In this document: one piece after another, positions 55,361 through 64,000 of the stretch
Layout: every line of letters begins with the position of its first letter
Numbering within the stretch: position 1 is the first letter of the stretch
NCBI GenBank assembly: GCA_947497295.1
Contig: CANMFU010000013.1
Span: 1-64,000, forward strand
Length of the DNA stretch: 64,000 nucleotides
Direction of reading: 5' to 3'
DNA from: an uncultured Roseovarius sp.
GTDB taxonomy: Bacteria; Pseudomonadota; Alphaproteobacteria; Rhodobacterales; Rhodobacteraceae
Notes under the pieces: model-generated
Told to the model about the DNA's origin: nothing
What the model saw: the letters and a program-made list of their open reading frames with translations, nothing else
Database searches by the model: none
Program-made: the position numbers and the translations under genes

Positions 55361-56442
55361 CAGGCGGCCTCCGCATAGGGGGCGCATGCGACCAGCGCGC
55401 CATCCTCGGCAAAGAGGTAAACGCGGCTGGGGTCCAGATAGACCGGCAGCGCCTGACCGGGTTTGAGATCGCGCAGCCCGTGGATCAGACCCACCCATCG
55501 CTGGGTGCCGTGATCCAGATGCACGAAGGTTTCCGAGCCGGTGATTTCCGTCACGTTCAGCGTGGTGTCAAAGCGGATCGCGCCTGCCGACGGCTCCAGC
55601 TTCAGATGGTTGGGCCGGAAGCCCGCCATATAACGCCCGTCCGCCAGACCATCGCCCAACGCGTCGGCCGCAAAATCACTGTCGCCGTAGCGCATCCTGT
55701 CGCCGCGCTTTTCCAGCGTGAGGAAGTTCATCGGCGGATCCGAGAATACCCGCGCCGTGGTGGCATCGGCGGGTTTGCGATAAACCTCGGCAGTGGGGCC
55801 GAACTGGGTCACACGCCCTTCCCACAGGGTCGCGCAATGGCCGCCCAGCAGCAGCGCCTCTTCGGGTTCGGTGGTCGCATAAACAAAGATCGCGCCGGAT
55901 TTCTCGAAGATATGCGGGATCTCGGCGCGCAATTCCTCGCGCAGCTTGTAGTCGAGATTCGCCAGCGGTTCGTCCAGCAGTACCAGCCCGGCGTTTTTCA
56001 CCAGCGCCCGCGCCAGGGCACAGCGCTGTTGCTGCCCGCCGGACAATTCCAGCGGCTTGCGGTCCAGAAACGGGCCAAGCTGCATCAGATCGGCGGTTTC
56101 GCGCACGCGGCGGTCCACTTCGTCCTTCGCAATTCCCATCAGCCGCATGGGCGAGGCGATATTATCGTAAACGCTCATCGACGGGTAATTGATGAATTGC
56201 TGGTAAACCATCGCGATCTTGCGGTCCTGCACGCGCTGGCCGGTCACGTCCTCACCGTTCCACAGGATGCGGCCACGGGTTGGCTGGTCCAGCCCCGCCA
56301 TCAGACGCATCAGCGACGTCTTGCCCGACGATGTCGGCCCCAGCAGCACGTTCATCGTACCCTTTTCCAGCGTCAGCGTGGTCTCATGGATGAACGTCTG
56401 GCCGCCGACCCGATACGTCACTTTGTCAAGTTTCAGCGTCAC
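55360..56442 (-). CDS. glpS: Glycerol ABC transporter ATPase GlpS (lacks H-loop His)
   Basis: 360-residue ABC ATPase with TOBE-like C-terminus. Walker A GPTSSGKTS (35-43), signature LSGGQQQR (133-140), Walker B LVLLDEP (153-159) and D-loop ANLD are normal. The switch-His position is Thr191 (VYATTEPEEA instead of VTHDQ.EA). Start is GTG 56442 with GGGGAG upstream. It is the second gene of the operon, after glpD. Confidence 0.92.
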   Translation of the reverse strand: MTLKLDKVTYRVGGQTFIHETTLTLEKGTMNVLLGPTSSGKTSLMRLMAGLDQPTRGRILWNGEDVTGQRVQDRKIAMVYQQFINYPSMSVYDNIASPMRLMGIAKDEVDRRVRETADLMQLGPFLDRKPLELSGGQQQRCALARALVKNAGLVLLDEPLANLDYKLREELRAEIPHIFEKSGAIFVYATTEPEEALLLGGHCATLWEGRVTQFGPTAEVYRKPADATTARVFSDPPMNFLTLEKRGDRMRYGDSDFAADALGDGLADGRYMAGFRPNHLKLEPSAGAIRFDTTLNVTEITGSETFVHLDHGTQRWVGLIHGLRDLKPGQALPVYLDPSRVYLFAEDGALVACAPYAEAA

Positions 56443-56457
56443 GGGCGTCTCCCCATA

Positions 56458-58053
56458 TCATTCAGCAGCAGCCGAGCCGCGTCCAGTATCACGTGCGCGC
56501 ATGTAATTGCCCAGCGTTTCCGCCTGATCTGCCGTCAGCCGCAGCCCCAGCTTGGACCGGCGCCACAACACATCCTCGGCGGTCTGCGCATATTCGCGAT
56601 CCTTCAGCCAATCGACCTCGGCCGCCGTCAGTGTAGCACCAAAATCCTGCCCCAGATCATCGGCGCTGGCCGCATCCCCCAACAGGCGCGGAGCGTCGGT
56701 GCCATAGGCGCGGATCAGGCGGCGCGCCCATGCGGTCGTCAGAAACGGGTAATTCCTTTCGAGATCGGCGATTTCTTTATCCACACCGTCCACTGCAAAA
56801 TCTCCGCCCGGCAGCGGAGCGCCTGCGGTCCAGCCGGCCGACAGATTACCGACCTCTTTGCCGATCAGGTCCAAAACCCCCTCGGCCAGCCGCCGATAGG
56901 TCGTGATCTTGCCGCCAAAAATGTGGATGACCGGCGCGCCGGCCGATTTATCCAGCTTCAGCGTATAGTCCCTCGTCGTGGCCGTGGCCGAAGACGATCC
57001 GTCATCATGCAGCGGACGGACGCCGGAATAGGTCCAGACGATATCGTCCACCGATATTGGGTCTTTCAAATAGGCGTTGACGAAATCGATCATATAGGCC
57101 TGCTCCTGCGGGGTGCAGACAGGTGGTGTGTCGGGGTCGGCATGTTCCTGATCGGTCGTGCCGATCAGGGTGAAATCCGTCTCGTACGGGATCGCGAACA
57201 TGATGCGCCCGTCGGTGCCCTGAAAGAAGTAGCATTTGTCGTGGTCAAACAGGCGCCTTGTGACGATGTGACTGCCCCGCACCAGCCGCACGCTGTCCTT
57301 GCTGCCCGTATGGATCGCGTGGCGGATCACGTCGCTGACCCACGGGCCGCCGGCGTTCACCATGACCCTGGCGCGCACGATCTGCGTCTCGTCGGTCGTT
57401 ATATCCTTCAGCGTCACATGCCAGATGCCGTCCTGCTGCTCGGCCGACATGACCTGCGTGCGGGTCAGGATGCGCGCACCGCGCGCCTCGGCGTCACGGG
57501 CGTTCAGCACCACCAGACGCGAATCCTCGACCCAGCAATCGGAATATTCATACGCCTTGGTGAAACGGTCCTGTAGCGGGCGCCCCTCGGGGGCCGACGT
57601 CAGATCGACCGTCGTGGTACCGGGCAGGATCTTGCGACCACCCAGATTGTCATAAAGAAATAGCCCCAGCCGGATCAGCCAAGCCGGACGGCGGCCCCTC
57701 ATCCACGGCATGAAAATGCTCAGCAGCCTGGAGGTGGGCGTATCGCTCTCGAACCGCATGTCCTTGTGATAGGGCAGAACAAACCGCATCGGCCACGCGA
57801 TATGCGGCATGGCGCGCAGCAGTGTCTCGCGCTCGATCAGGCTTTCGCGGACAAGGCGGAATTCAAAATATTCGAGGTAGCGCAGGCCGCCGTGGAATAG
57901 TTTGGTCGAAGACGATGACGTGGCCGATGCCAGATCGGACATTTCGGCCAGCGTGACCGACAGCCCCCGGCCCGCCGCATCGCGTGCGACGCCGCAGCCG
58001 TTGATACCGCCGCCGATCACCAGCAGGTCGCAAACGCCCCCGGACCCTTCCAC
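56458..58053 (-). CDS. glpD: Glycerol-3-phosphate dehydrogenase (FAD, aerobic type)
   Basis: 531-residue membrane-associated flavoenzyme oxidising glycerol 3-phosphate to dihydroxyacetone phosphate and passing electrons to ubiquinone. FAD motif LLVIGGGINGCGVARDAAGRG, SSTKLFHGGLRYLE, AGGPWVSDV, and IHIFGGKITTYRRLAE are diagnostic. GTG 58053 is the start with GGAGG 8 bp upstream. It is the first gene of the operon, divergent from glpR. Confidence 0.94.
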   Translation of the reverse strand: MEGSGGVCDLLVIGGGINGCGVARDAAGRGLSVTLAEMSDLASATSSSSTKLFHGGLRYLEYFEFRLVRESLIERETLLRAMPHIAWPMRFVLPYHKDMRFESDTPTSRLLSIFMPWMRGRRPAWLIRLGLFLYDNLGGRKILPGTTTVDLTSAPEGRPLQDRFTKAYEYSDCWVEDSRLVVLNARDAEARGARILTRTQVMSAEQQDGIWHVTLKDITTDETQIVRARVMVNAGGPWVSDVIRHAIHTGSKDSVRLVRGSHIVTRRLFDHDKCYFFQGTDGRIMFAIPYETDFTLIGTTDQEHADPDTPPVCTPQEQAYMIDFVNAYLKDPISVDDIVWTYSGVRPLHDDGSSSATATTRDYTLKLDKSAGAPVIHIFGGKITTYRRLAEGVLDLIGKEVGNLSAGWTAGAPLPGGDFAVDGVDKEIADLERNYPFLTTAWARRLIRAYGTDAPRLLGDAASADDLGQDFGATLTAAEVDWLKDREYAQTAEDVLWRRSKLGLRLTADQAETLGNYMRARDTGRGSAAAE

Positions 58054-58275
58054 TCAGATCCTCCAAAAATCTGTGGCTTCGAGTCCCATGGTAACAAACC
58101 GCGATAAAAAGAACAGGGCCTACTTTCGTTTGCGTTCGATTTTTGGCAAATTCTCAGCGGCGGGCGCATAGCGCGCAGCATTATCCGCCCGGTTCGCAAG
58201 ATTTCGCGCCTTTTCGAATAAAATTTGTTAAAAGCGAAGATTGACGCCTATCCTGCCACCCTACCGGAAACCCAC
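58054..58275. promoter_or_regulatory. glpD-glpR divergent promoter region with possible GlpR half-sites
   Basis: The 222-bp gap holds TTTCGTTTGCGTTCGATTTT (58124-58143), a tandem of TTCG-centred elements, and TTTTCGAATAAAA (58211-58223) facing AAAGCGAA (58232-58239). DeoR-family glycerol repressors bind T-rich TTTCG-type repeats, so these are candidate GlpR operators. No -10/-35 pair is unambiguous. Confidence 0.4.
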
Positions 58276-59040
58276 ATGTCGCAGACAATCCGATACCCCG
58301 AAATCCTAGAGATCGCCCGCCGCGACGGTAAGGTCACGGTCGAACATCTGGCCGAGCATTTCGGCGTGACGCTCCAAACCATCAGGCGCGATCTGTCGGA
58401 CCTGGCCGATTCGGGCCGGCTGGAGCGGGTGCACGGCGGCGCTGTCCTGCCGTCGGGCACCACCAACATCGGATATGAGGAACGACGCCGCATCAATGCT
58501 GAAGGCAAGGCCGCGATTGCCCGCGCCTGCGCCGCCCAGATACCGGACTCCAGCGCCATTTTCCTGAACATCGGCACCAGCACCGAGGCCGTCGCCGCCG
58601 AACTGATGCATCACAGCAACCTGCTGGTCGTGACAAACAACATGAACGTGGCCAATATCCTGTCGCAGAACCCTGATTGCGAGGTCATCGTCACCGGCGG
58701 ATCGTTGCGCCAGTCTGACGGCGGTCTGATCGGTGACATCACCAAGGCGTCGATCCGCCAATTCAAATTCGACATCGGCGTGATCGGATGTTCAGCCATT
58801 GATATCGACGGGGACATTCTGGATTTCGACGTACAGGAGGTCGGCGTCAGTCAGGCCATCCTGAAACGCTCGCGCCGCAGGATGCTGGTGGCCGATCAAA
58901 GCAAGTTCAAGCGCACCGCCCCTGCGCGCATCGCCTCTCTGGAGGAGATCGACATGGTCTTTACCGACCGCGAGGTGCATCCCGACCTGCGGGCACGCTG
59001 CGATGACTGGCAAACCCGGATCGTCAACGCCGACACCTGA
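58276..59040 (+). CDS. glpR: DeoR-family repressor of the glycerol operon
   Basis: 254 residues: N-terminal DeoR winged helix (RYPEILEIARRDGKVTVEHLAEHFGVTLQTIRRDL) and a C-terminal sugar-phosphate-sensing ISOCOT-type domain (SSAIFLNIGTSTEAVAAEL, VIVTGGSLRQSDGGLIGD). It is divergent from glpD, like GlpR in the rhizobial operon; the inducer is probably glycerol 3-phosphate. ATG 58276 (MSQTIRYPE) is preferred; a TTG start at 58225 is possible. Confidence 0.92.
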   Translation: MSQTIRYPEILEIARRDGKVTVEHLAEHFGVTLQTIRRDLSDLADSGRLERVHGGAVLPSGTTNIGYEERRRINAEGKAAIARACAAQIPDSSAIFLNIGTSTEAVAAELMHHSNLLVVTNNMNVANILSQNPDCEVIVTGGSLRQSDGGLIGDITKASIRQFKFDIGVIGCSAIDIDGDILDFDVQEVGVSQAILKRSRRRMLVADQSKFKRTAPARIASLEEIDMVFTDREVHPDLRARCDDWQTRIVNADT

Positions 59041-59103
59041 CTGGCAGGTGGACCGGCATCGCCCTGCGCGGTATCGTGGTGTTAAACTGCAAAGGAATCC
59101 CCC

Positions 59104-60285
59104 ATGACCAGATCTGTCGTCATCGCCTCGGGCGTGCGCACCGCCATCGGCACTTTTTCAGGATCGCTGTCGGGGATGTCCCCTTGCGATCTGGGCACCT
59201 TCGTCGCGACCGAGGCAATAGCCCGCGCTGGTGTAGACGCCGCCGACGTGCAGCAGACCGTGCTGGGCAACGTCATGCACACCCTGCCCGAGGACATGTA
59301 TATCAGCCGCGTCGTCGCCATCCGCGCCGGGGTGCCGGAAACCGCGCCCGCCCTGACGCTGAACCGGCTGTGCGGCTCTGGCCTTCAGGCCGTGGTGACG
59401 GCAGCCGAACAGATCATGCTGGGCAACGCGAACATCACGCTGGCCGGCGGCGCCGAGAGCATGAGCCGCGCAGGCCACCTGCTGACATCCGCGCGTCATG
59501 GCCAGAAGATGGGCGATACACGCGCGATAGACATGATGATCGGCGGGCTGACCGATCCCTTTGGCAATGGCCATATGGGCGTGACGGCCGAAAATATCGC
59601 GCAGCGTCACGGTATTGACCGCGCGGCGCAGGATGCGTTTGCGCTGGAATCGCACAGCCGTGCGGCGCAGGCCATTTCAGATGGCCGGTTCACCGATCAG
59701 ATCCTGCCGCTGACCGTCCGGCAGGGCCGCAGCGAGGTGACATTCGACACGGATGAGCATGTGCGCACCGACATCACCGCCGAGCGGCTGGCAGGGCTAC
59801 GCCCCGCCTTTGCCAAGGATGGCAGCGTCACGGCAGGCAACGCCAGCGGGATCAACGATGGCGCCGCCGCTTTGGTGCTGATGGACGAGCAGACGGCACG
59901 CAGCAAAGGCGTCGATCCCCTAGCGCGGATCGTGTCCTACGGGCTGGGCGGCGTTGCGCCGGAAATCATGGGGATGGGCCCGGTCCCCGCCACGCGTCAG
60001 GCGCTGGAACGCGCAGGGCTGAGCGTCAGCGATATGGACGTGATCGAGAGCAACGAAGCCTTTGCCGCCCAAGCCTGCGCCGTGGCGCAGGAGCTGGAGT
60101 TTGATCCGGCACGGGTAAACCCCAACGGCGGCGCCATCGCGCTGGGCCATCCCATCGGCGCATCAGGCGCGATCATCCTGACCAAGCTGCTTTATGAGCT
60201 GCAGCGCGCCGGCGGACGCTATGGCCTTGCCACCATGTGCATCGGCGGCGGGCAGGGTATCGCAGTTATCGTCGAGCGGATGTAG
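59104..60285 (+). CDS. Acetyl-CoA acetyltransferase (biosynthetic thiolase)
   Basis: 393-residue thiolase II family enzyme condensing two acetyl-CoA to acetoacetyl-CoA. Nucleophile Cys in [21 protein letters not shown], His in [15 protein letters not shown] and the second Cys in MCIGGGQG are intact. ATG 59104 has AAAGGAA upstream. It may supply PHA synthesis (a polymerase gene lies 1.8 kb downstream) or consume acetoacetate released by carnitine breakdown. PhaB is not in the window. Confidence 0.9.
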   Translation: MTRSVVIASGVRTAIGTFSGSLSGMSPCDLGTFVATEAIARAGVDAADVQQTVLGNVMHTLPEDMYISRVVAIRAGVPETAPALTLNRLCGSGLQAVVTAAEQIMLGNANITLAGGAESMSRAGHLLTSARHGQKMGDTRAIDMMIGGLTDPFGNGHMGVTAENIAQRHGIDRAAQDAFALESHSRAAQAISDGRFTDQILPLTVRQGRSEVTFDTDEHVRTDITAERLAGLRPAFAKDGSVTAGNASGINDGAAALVLMDEQTARSKGVDPLARIVSYGLGGVAPEIMGMGPVPATRQALERAGLSVSDMDVIESNEAFAAQACAVAQELEFDPARVNPNGGAIALGHPIGASGAIILTKLLYELQRAGGRYGLATMCIGGGQGIAVIVERM

Positions 60286-60436
60286 GGCTGCTCCGACGGC
60301 GACGCTCTGTTTTGCCCCAGAAACAGCCACAATCAGGCCTTTCAGCCGACAGAGATTAACTGACATCAAGTCGGTGGCGCTGCGCATGCATTAGACTGGG
60401 CCTGATGACGACACGTGTAACAATAAGGTGCCCCGC

Positions 60437-61990
60437 ATGTGCGAACAGTCCCAGGCCGAGGTGATCGCGTTTCTGTCCCGACAGATGGGCGCGGGCGACG
60501 CGGCGCTGCCGCGGACCCTTCGCACGCATGGCGCAACCCTGCTGCTGGGCCACAGTGATGCCTACAAGATCAAACGCGCCGTGCGCTATGAATACCTCGA
60601 TTTTTCGACGCTGCAAAAACGGCACGATATGCTGCTTCGGGAATTGGAGCTGAACCGGCCCGCCGCCCCGTCGATCTACCGCGATCTGATTGCGGTTACG
60701 CGGGGGGCGGATGGCCAGCTGCATCTGGGCGGCGATGGCCAAATTGTCGAATGGGTGCTGCGGATGCATCGTTTTGACGCGGCCGATGAGCTGGGACAGG
60801 TGGCCGCACGCGGAGAGCTGGACGATGACACGGTGAGGACACTGGGCGCGATCATCGCTCAGTATCACGCCAACGCGCCGGTAAAGTACCGGATGCACGG
60901 CGCGGAGTTGATTGGCGCCATTGTGGCTCAGCTGCACGCCGCTTTTGCTGACATGACCGATGTGTTTGGCGCAGGTCCGATAACGCAGTACCGCCGCGCA
61001 CTCAGCGCCGATTGGCGCAACGTTCAGGCGCAGCTGACTGCGCGCGGCGCGGCTGGGCATATCAGGCGCTGCCATGGTGATCTGCACTTGGGCAATATCG
61101 TGCTGCTGGGCGGGGTTCCGACCCTGTTTGATGCGCTGGAGTTCGATGAAACTCTGGGCACATGCGATGTGCTGTATGATCTGGCGTTTCTGCTGATGGA
61201 TCTTGCGCATAACGGATTGAAGCCGGAGGCCAATCTTGTTCTGAACGCATATCTGTTTCACGCGGCCAGCAGCGATCACTACGCCGCCCTGTCCCTGCTG
61301 CCGCTGTTTCAGAGCCTGCGCGCTGCGATCCGCGCAATGGTTGCCGTGCAGGCAGCGCAGGCGGGCGGCGGCGATGACAATCTGCGCCATGCCCGCACAT
61401 ATTTGTCCGAGGCGCAGGCCTATCTGGCACCATCGCCGCCCCGCCTGATCGCCGTGGGCGGGCAGTCGGGGACCGGGAAATCGGTGCTGGCGGCGGCGCT
61501 GTCGCCGCAGATCGGCGCGGCGCCCGGCGCGGTACATCTGCGCAGCGATATGGAGCGCAAGGCAGTCTTTGGCGTGCCACCCCTCGCCCCCCTGCCCGGT
61601 TCAGCCTATACACCTGAGGTCAGCGCACGCGTCTATGAGATCATGCGCACCAAGGCCCGAGCGGCGCTGTTGGCCGGTCACTCGGTCGTCATGGATGCCA
61701 CTTGGCTAGCGGAGGCTGAGCGCGGGACGCTGACTGATCTTGCCGCTGAAACCGGCGCGCCTTTTAGCGGTCTCTGGCTGACGGCAGACACCGCGATCCT
61801 TGAGGCGCGCGTGACCGCGCGGAGGGGTGATGCGTCAGACGCCGACGCGACGGTCGTTCGCGCGCAGGCCAAACGAATGAACACCCCCGCAGATTGGATG
61901 CAGATAGATGCCGGCGGCAGCTGCGCCGATACCCTTGGGCGGGCCTTGGAGGCCGTGAAAGAGCTGCAGTGCGCCGATGCGCATGGCTGA
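60437..61990 (+). CDS. Fused APH-like kinase / P-loop ATPase (AAA domain) protein
   Basis: 517 residues. The N-terminal part (about 1-300) is an aminoglycoside-phosphotransferase-fold kinase with catalytic RRCHGDLHLGNIVLL and metal site LFDALEFDETLGTCDVLYDLAFLLMDL. The C-terminal part (about 340-517) is a small P-loop kinase: Walker A GGQSGTGKS, then DATW. ATG 60437 has AAGG 8 bp upstream; GTG 60428 is possible. Such fusions are widespread, often called bifunctional aminoglycoside phosphotransferase/ATP-binding proteins, but substrates are unknown. Antibiotic resistance should not be inferred. Confidence 0.85.
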   Translation: MCEQSQAEVIAFLSRQMGAGDAALPRTLRTHGATLLLGHSDAYKIKRAVRYEYLDFSTLQKRHDMLLRELELNRPAAPSIYRDLIAVTRGADGQLHLGGDGQIVEWVLRMHRFDAADELGQVAARGELDDDTVRTLGAIIAQYHANAPVKYRMHGAELIGAIVAQLHAAFADMTDVFGAGPITQYRRALSADWRNVQAQLTARGAAGHIRRCHGDLHLGNIVLLGGVPTLFDALEFDETLGTCDVLYDLAFLLMDLAHNGLKPEANLVLNAYLFHAASSDHYAALSLLPLFQSLRAAIRAMVAVQAAQAGGGDDNLRHARTYLSEAQAYLAPSPPRLIAVGGQSGTGKSVLAAALSPQIGAAPGAVHLRSDMERKAVFGVPPLAPLPGSAYTPEVSARVYEIMRTKARAALLAGHSVVMDATWLAEAERGTLTDLAAETGAPFSGLWLTADTAILEARVTARRGDASDADATVVRAQAKRMNTPADWMQIDAGGSCADTLGRALEAVKELQCADAHG

Positions 61991-62041
61991 TCCGACCAAG
62001 CCGCGCCCTTACAGTACATACTTGATGAACAGGATGAACCG

Positions 62042-63931
62042 ATGTCAAAGTCCAAAAGAAGGCGTTCCACCCAAAGCAAGACGTCGCGTAAAAGCAACGT
62101 TTCGCCGATACGGCCCCAGCCAGACATGCCGCCTGAGGCGCAGGTAAATGAACCGCCGGAGCCTCAGATCATTCCAGCACCTGAGCCAATCCCGCCGGAA
62201 CTGGCCCTGCACTGCGATACCTCCGAGCCGGGCAGCCACCGCATGGAAAATCTGGATAGCGCGATCAAGGCGCAGATGGCCCAGCTGACATCCGGGGTGT
62301 CACCCTTTGGCGTGGCCTCCAGCGCGTTCAACTGGTGGATGCATCTTGCCTCGTCTCCGGGCAAGCAGATTGAGCTGATGGAAAAGGCGATGCGCAAGGC
62401 CGCAAGGCTAGCGTTCACCGCCGGAGAGCAGCAGGCGGATCCGTGCATCCTGCCGCTGCCGCATGACAAGCGGTTTAATGCGCCGGAATGGCAGCAATGG
62501 CCCTATAATCTGATGTATCAGAATTTCCTGCTGACGCAGCAATGGTGGTATAACGCCACCAATGACATCGACGGTCTGTCACGCCGCGATGAACAGGTCG
62601 TTTCCTTCATCACGCGGCAGCTGCTGGACATGATGTCGCCCGCCAACGGGCTGTTGACCAACCCCGAGGTGATCGCCCGGACTGTGGAGGAGGACGGCGC
62701 AAATCTGATGCGCGGCTGGCAAAACCTGCTTGATAACGCCAAGCGTGCGGCGGCAGGCGAGCCATTGGCCGGAACCGAAGATTACCTGCCAGGCCGCGAT
62801 GTGGCCGTGACGCCGGGCAAGGTCGTTTATCGCTCGCATCTGATCGAGCTGATCCAATACGCCCCGCAGACCGAAACAACGGTGTCCGAACCGATCCTGA
62901 TCGTGCCGGCATGGATCATGAAATACTATATCCTCGATCTGTCGCCGCATAATTCGCTGGTGAACTATCTGGTCGGTCAGGGTTTTACCGTTTTCATGAT
63001 CTCGTGGCGCAACCCGGACGCGGATGACCGCGATCTGGGAATGGACGATTATCTGGATGCCGTAGGCGAGGCGCTGGATATCATCGGCAATGCCGTGCCG
63101 GACAAACCCGTTCACGGGGTTGGATATTGCCTTGGCGGGACTTTGCTGTCGGTCAAGGCGGCGCAGATGGCGCGCGATCATGATAACCGGTTGAAAACCT
63201 TGTCGTTGTTGACGACGCAGGTCGATTTCAAGGAACCGGGTGAATTGCAGCTGTTCATCAGCGAAAGCGCGGTATCTTATCTGGAGCATATGATGCGCGA
63301 TCAGGGCTATCTGGATACCAAGCAGATGGCCGGAGCGTTCCAGCTGCTACGCTCGACCGATCTGATATGGTCGCGCTATGTCCACGAATATCTGATGGGC
63401 CAGCCTCAGCCGATGTTCGATCTGATGGCATGGAACGCCGATGCAACGCGGATGCCCTACAGGATGCACAGCGAATACCTGCGCAGTTTCTACCTGAACA
63501 ACGAGTTGTCACAGGGGCAATACGAGGTTGGCGGCAGGCCGGTTGCAATCACCGATATTGGTGCGCCGATGTTCTGCGTCTCGACCACCGGCGATCACGT
63601 CGCGCCCTGGCAGTCGGTTTACAAGCTGCACTTGCTGACCGATACGGAGGTGACATTTCTGCTGACCTCGGGCGGCCACAACGCAGGGATAGTCAGCGAG
63701 CCGGGCCATGCCGGGCGCAGCTATCAGATAACCCGGACGCCCGATGCCAGTAACTATGTCCCGCCAGAGGCATGGCGCACCGAAACGCCGCTAAAGAACG
63801 GATCGTGGTGGCCCGAACTGACATCGTGGCTACGCAGTCACTCCAGCGGGATGGGCAAACCGCCCGCCATGGGCCGTGGTGATCCAGCTGCCCTGCCCGA
63901 TGCACCCGGCAGCTACGTCTTGCAACGCTGA
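62042..63931 (+). CDS. phaC: Polyhydroxyalkanoate polymerase, PhaC family
   Basis: 629 residues. A basic, Pro-rich N-terminal extension (1-60) precedes the PhaC N-terminal domain (about 75-250) and an alpha/beta-hydrolase catalytic domain. The lipase-like box is GVGYCLGGT with nucleophile Cys363; Asp518 (TTGDHVAPW) and His546 (SGGHNAG) complete the triad. Size fits class I enzymes. It polymerises 3-hydroxyacyl-CoA into PHA granules. A short gap of 30 bp separates it from a following plus-strand gene. No phaR, phaP or phaZ is visible in the window. Confidence 0.92.
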   Translation: MSKSKRRRSTQSKTSRKSNVSPIRPQPDMPPEAQVNEPPEPQIIPAPEPIPPELALHCDTSEPGSHRMENLDSAIKAQMAQLTSGVSPFGVASSAFNWWMHLASSPGKQIELMEKAMRKAARLAFTAGEQQADPCILPLPHDKRFNAPEWQQWPYNLMYQNFLLTQQWWYNATNDIDGLSRRDEQVVSFITRQLLDMMSPANGLLTNPEVIARTVEEDGANLMRGWQNLLDNAKRAAAGEPLAGTEDYLPGRDVAVTPGKVVYRSHLIELIQYAPQTETTVSEPILIVPAWIMKYYILDLSPHNSLVNYLVGQGFTVFMISWRNPDADDRDLGMDDYLDAVGEALDIIGNAVPDKPVHGVGYCLGGTLLSVKAAQMARDHDNRLKTLSLLTTQVDFKEPGELQLFISESAVSYLEHMMRDQGYLDTKQMAGAFQLLRSTDLIWSRYVHEYLMGQPQPMFDLMAWNADATRMPYRMHSEYLRSFYLNNELSQGQYEVGGRPVAITDIGAPMFCVSTTGDHVAPWQSVYKLHLLTDTEVTFLLTSGGHNAGIVSEPGHAGRSYQITRTPDASNYVPPEAWRTETPLKNGSWWPELTSWLRSHSSGMGKPPAMGRGDPAALPDAPGSYVLQR

Positions 63932-63961
63932 CCTGGCCAAGTTTCAAAGGAAGATAACTTT

Positions 63962-64000
63962 ATGAACCATACAACATACGCCACCACCCCCTCAGGCTGG
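63962..64000 (+). CDS. Start of an unidentified gene (partial)
   Basis: ATG 63962 follows AAAGGAAG at a good distance (63948-63955) and reads MNHTTYATTPSGW to the window edge. It is 30 bp after phaC, so probably co-transcribed. Thirteen residues are too few to identify the product. Confidence 0.55.
   Translation, partial: MNHTTYATTPSGW

Noticed and set aside
55480..57576. Plus-strand open frame of 698 codons across glpS and glpD
   Set aside because: It spans two well-supported minus-strand genes and has no protein motif.
60437..61990. Antibiotic (aminoglycoside) resistance gene
   Set aside because: Only the kinase fold is shared; the fused ATPase architecture is a widespread chromosomal family of unknown substrate.

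Overview
The window reads as the chromosome of an alphaproteobacterium of the Rhodobacteraceae, most likely a marine Roseobacter-group member. Evidence: dense GC-rich coding with ATGA and TGATG gene overlaps; the rhizobial/roseobacter glycerol operon glpD-glpSTPQ-glpU-glpV-glpK with a divergent glpR; an L-carnitine dehydrogenase fused to a thioesterase; a divergent lrp/trxB pair; DUF1150, UbiK, MidA and PgeF in typical settings; edd-eda; and several Hint or choice-of-anchor-L proteins or their remnants.

Left end (1-4000): an accessory edge. The first 77 bases are the terminal inverted repeat and transposase C-terminus of an IS66-type element, which cuts into a gene of unknown function (78-684). 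Next come a frameshifted tyrosine integrase (795-2398) and tRNA-Ser(GCU) (2465-2554, minus), the probable attachment site of an island that continues leftwards. About 1.4 kb of weakly coding, decayed-looking DNA follows.

Catabolic block (4000-24800): a lytic transglycosylase, a YihY membrane protein, the biotin transporter bioMNY, a lysine 6-dehydrogenase/aminoadipate-semialdehyde dehydrogenase pair, a divergent fused E1alpha-beta 2-oxoacid dehydrogenase with an acyltransferase, and an orphan histidine kinase. A seven-gene set then fits gamma-butyrobetaine/carnitine conversion to glycine betaine: acyl-CoA ligase, acyl-CoA dehydrogenase, enoyl-CoA hydratase, carnitine dehydrogenase-thioesterase, DUF849 cleavage enzyme and a GlxA-type regulator. 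csaA-proC and a YbjN protein close the block.

Housekeeping block (24800-42714): ubiK, lgt-midA-pgeF, a Hint protein, lrp/trxB-rraB, a GT10 glycosyltransferase, DUF1150, hsp20 with a probable RpoH promoter and ROSE-like RNA thermometer, purEK, rnr, a DUF2064 protein, dapE and dapD. A remnant of a choice-of-anchor-L protein gene sits inside the dap gene run.

Fossil block (42715-46030): two adjacent heavily decayed genes on the plus strand, a cyanophycin-synthetase-like ligase (ATP-grasp plus Mur ligase) and a separate ATP-grasp ligase. They appear to be the remains of a lost amino-acid-ligase pathway.

Right end (46031-64000): edd-eda, the complete glycerol uptake and catabolism operon with its DeoR-type regulator, an acetyl-CoA acetyltransferase, a fused APH-like kinase/P-loop ATPase, and a polyhydroxyalkanoate polymerase. 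Glycerol entry, Entner-Doudoroff enzymes and PHA storage therefore lie side by side. The most notable points are the two ligase fossils, the RNA thermometer, the complementary degeneracy of the GlpS/GlpT ATPases and the carnitine/butyrobetaine island.
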